Below are positions 63,659 to 64,000 of a stretch of 64,000 bases of DNA, in pieces. The stretch's first letter is position 1, and every line of letters begins with the position of its first letter. The DNA is taken from NCBI GenBank assembly GCA_947494995.1, contig CANLWY010000006.1, positions 62,001-126,000 on the forward strand. The letters are read 5' to 3'. The notes beneath the pieces are model-generated. The model made no database searches. It had not been told where the DNA came from and saw only the letters and a program-made list of their open reading frames with translations. Made by a program: the position numbers and the translations under genes. Source of the DNA: an uncultured Campylobacterales bacterium. Lineage in GTDB: Bacteria; Campylobacterota; Campylobacteria; Campylobacterales; Arcobacteraceae.

Positions 63659-64000
63659 ATGAGATATGCACATACAAATATAGCTGCAAAGGATTGGGAA
63701 AAAGTTGCAGATTTTTATATTAATGTATTTAAATGTACACCAAAATTACCAGAAAGAAATTTAAAAGGAGACTGGCTTGATAAAGCAACTGGTCTTAAAA
63801 ATGCAAGACAGTTTGGAATGCATCTTAATCTTCCTGGTTTTGAAGGAACAATTGCTCCTACTTTAGAAATATTTAGTTATGATGACTTAGTTGATAGAAA
63901 TCCAATGATGGCAAATCATAAAGGTTTTACACATATTGCATTTGAAGTTGATAATGTTGATGAAACTTTGGAACAAGTATTAAAAAATGGCGGTTCAACT
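63659..64000 (+). CDS. VOC superfamily protein, 3' end cut by the window
   Basis: 114 codons to the window edge. Starts MRYAHTNIAAKDWEKVADFY with ribosome site AAGGG. The beta-alpha-beta-beta-beta pattern and the HKGFTHIAFEVDNVDETLEQ segment are those of glyoxalase/bleomycin-resistance (VOC) proteins, metal enzymes or binding proteins with varied roles. Detoxification of an aldehyde product would suit the setting but is not shown. It follows the flavoprotein gene after 43 bases and may share its promoter. Confidence 0.75.
   Translation, partial: MRYAHTNIAAKDWEKVADFYINVFKCTPKLPERNLKGDWLDKATGLKNARQFGMHLNLPGFEGTIAPTLEIFSYDDLVDRNPMMANHKGFTHIAFEVDNVDETLEQVLKNGGST

Overview
The window is AT-rich, densely coded bacterial DNA that I assign to the Campylobacterota, most likely the family Arcobacteraceae. 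Four things point there: a voltage-gated sodium channel almost superimposable on NavAb of Arcobacter butzleri, an HP0268-miaB-acyltransferase gene order known from Helicobacter, a dprA-deacetylase-ilvC-RNase R neighbourhood known from Campylobacter, and aminofutalosine-type menaquinone synthesis (MqnE). I saw no rRNA, tRNA, CRISPR array, complete insertion sequence or prophage.

Layout. 1-7.6 kb: signalling and export (histidine kinase, response regulator with PAS and GGDEF, TolC, two tandem PhnD-like binding proteins, a second kinase). 7.6-24.1 kb: housekeeping (TrkA-like protein, aminotransferase, murC, nhaA, dprA, deacetylase, ilvC, RNase R, holA, rpsF-ssb-rpsR). At 14.1-15.4 kb a 1.2-kb segment bounded by two copies of a 12-bp repeat splits the dprA/deacetylase neighbourhood and carries a headless gene, one small secreted protein and a tailless gene. 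24.2-28.6 kb: ferric iron ABC transporter and the sodium channel. 28.7-46 kb: cysS, nusA, miaB, mqnE, carbonic anhydrase, a bioF-like gene, a ClC channel, thiS, a chemoreceptor and pepA, with a possible small RNA near 40.2 kb.

46.0-64.0 kb is an island for PQQ-dependent alcohol oxidation. It encodes a quinoprotein alcohol dehydrogenase whose active site reads W-D-Y-D, the extra aspartate that marks lanthanide-dependent enzymes. With it are pqqA (24 codons), pqqB, C, D and E; a PedF-like cytochrome c; a XoxJ/MoxJ-like periplasmic protein; a NosR-like flavin/iron-sulfur membrane protein with its ApbE flavin transferase; a PedA1-A2-B-C-like ABC system (known in Pseudomonas putida as a lanthanide uptake system); a second, SsuABC-like ABC importer; a small periplasmic protein; a type-2 NADH dehydrogenase-like flavoprotein; and a VOC protein cut by the window edge.

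The island is tied together by one promoter design. Seven promoters, on both strands, carry two direct half-sites (GCTAWA, five bases, GCTATA; 11-bp period), and in every case the second half-site ends exactly 9 bases before a recognisable -10 hexamer. This resembles a pho-box arrangement and predicts one activator, probably an OmpR/PhoB-type response regulator, controlling the whole island. No candidate regulator gene lies inside the island as seen here.
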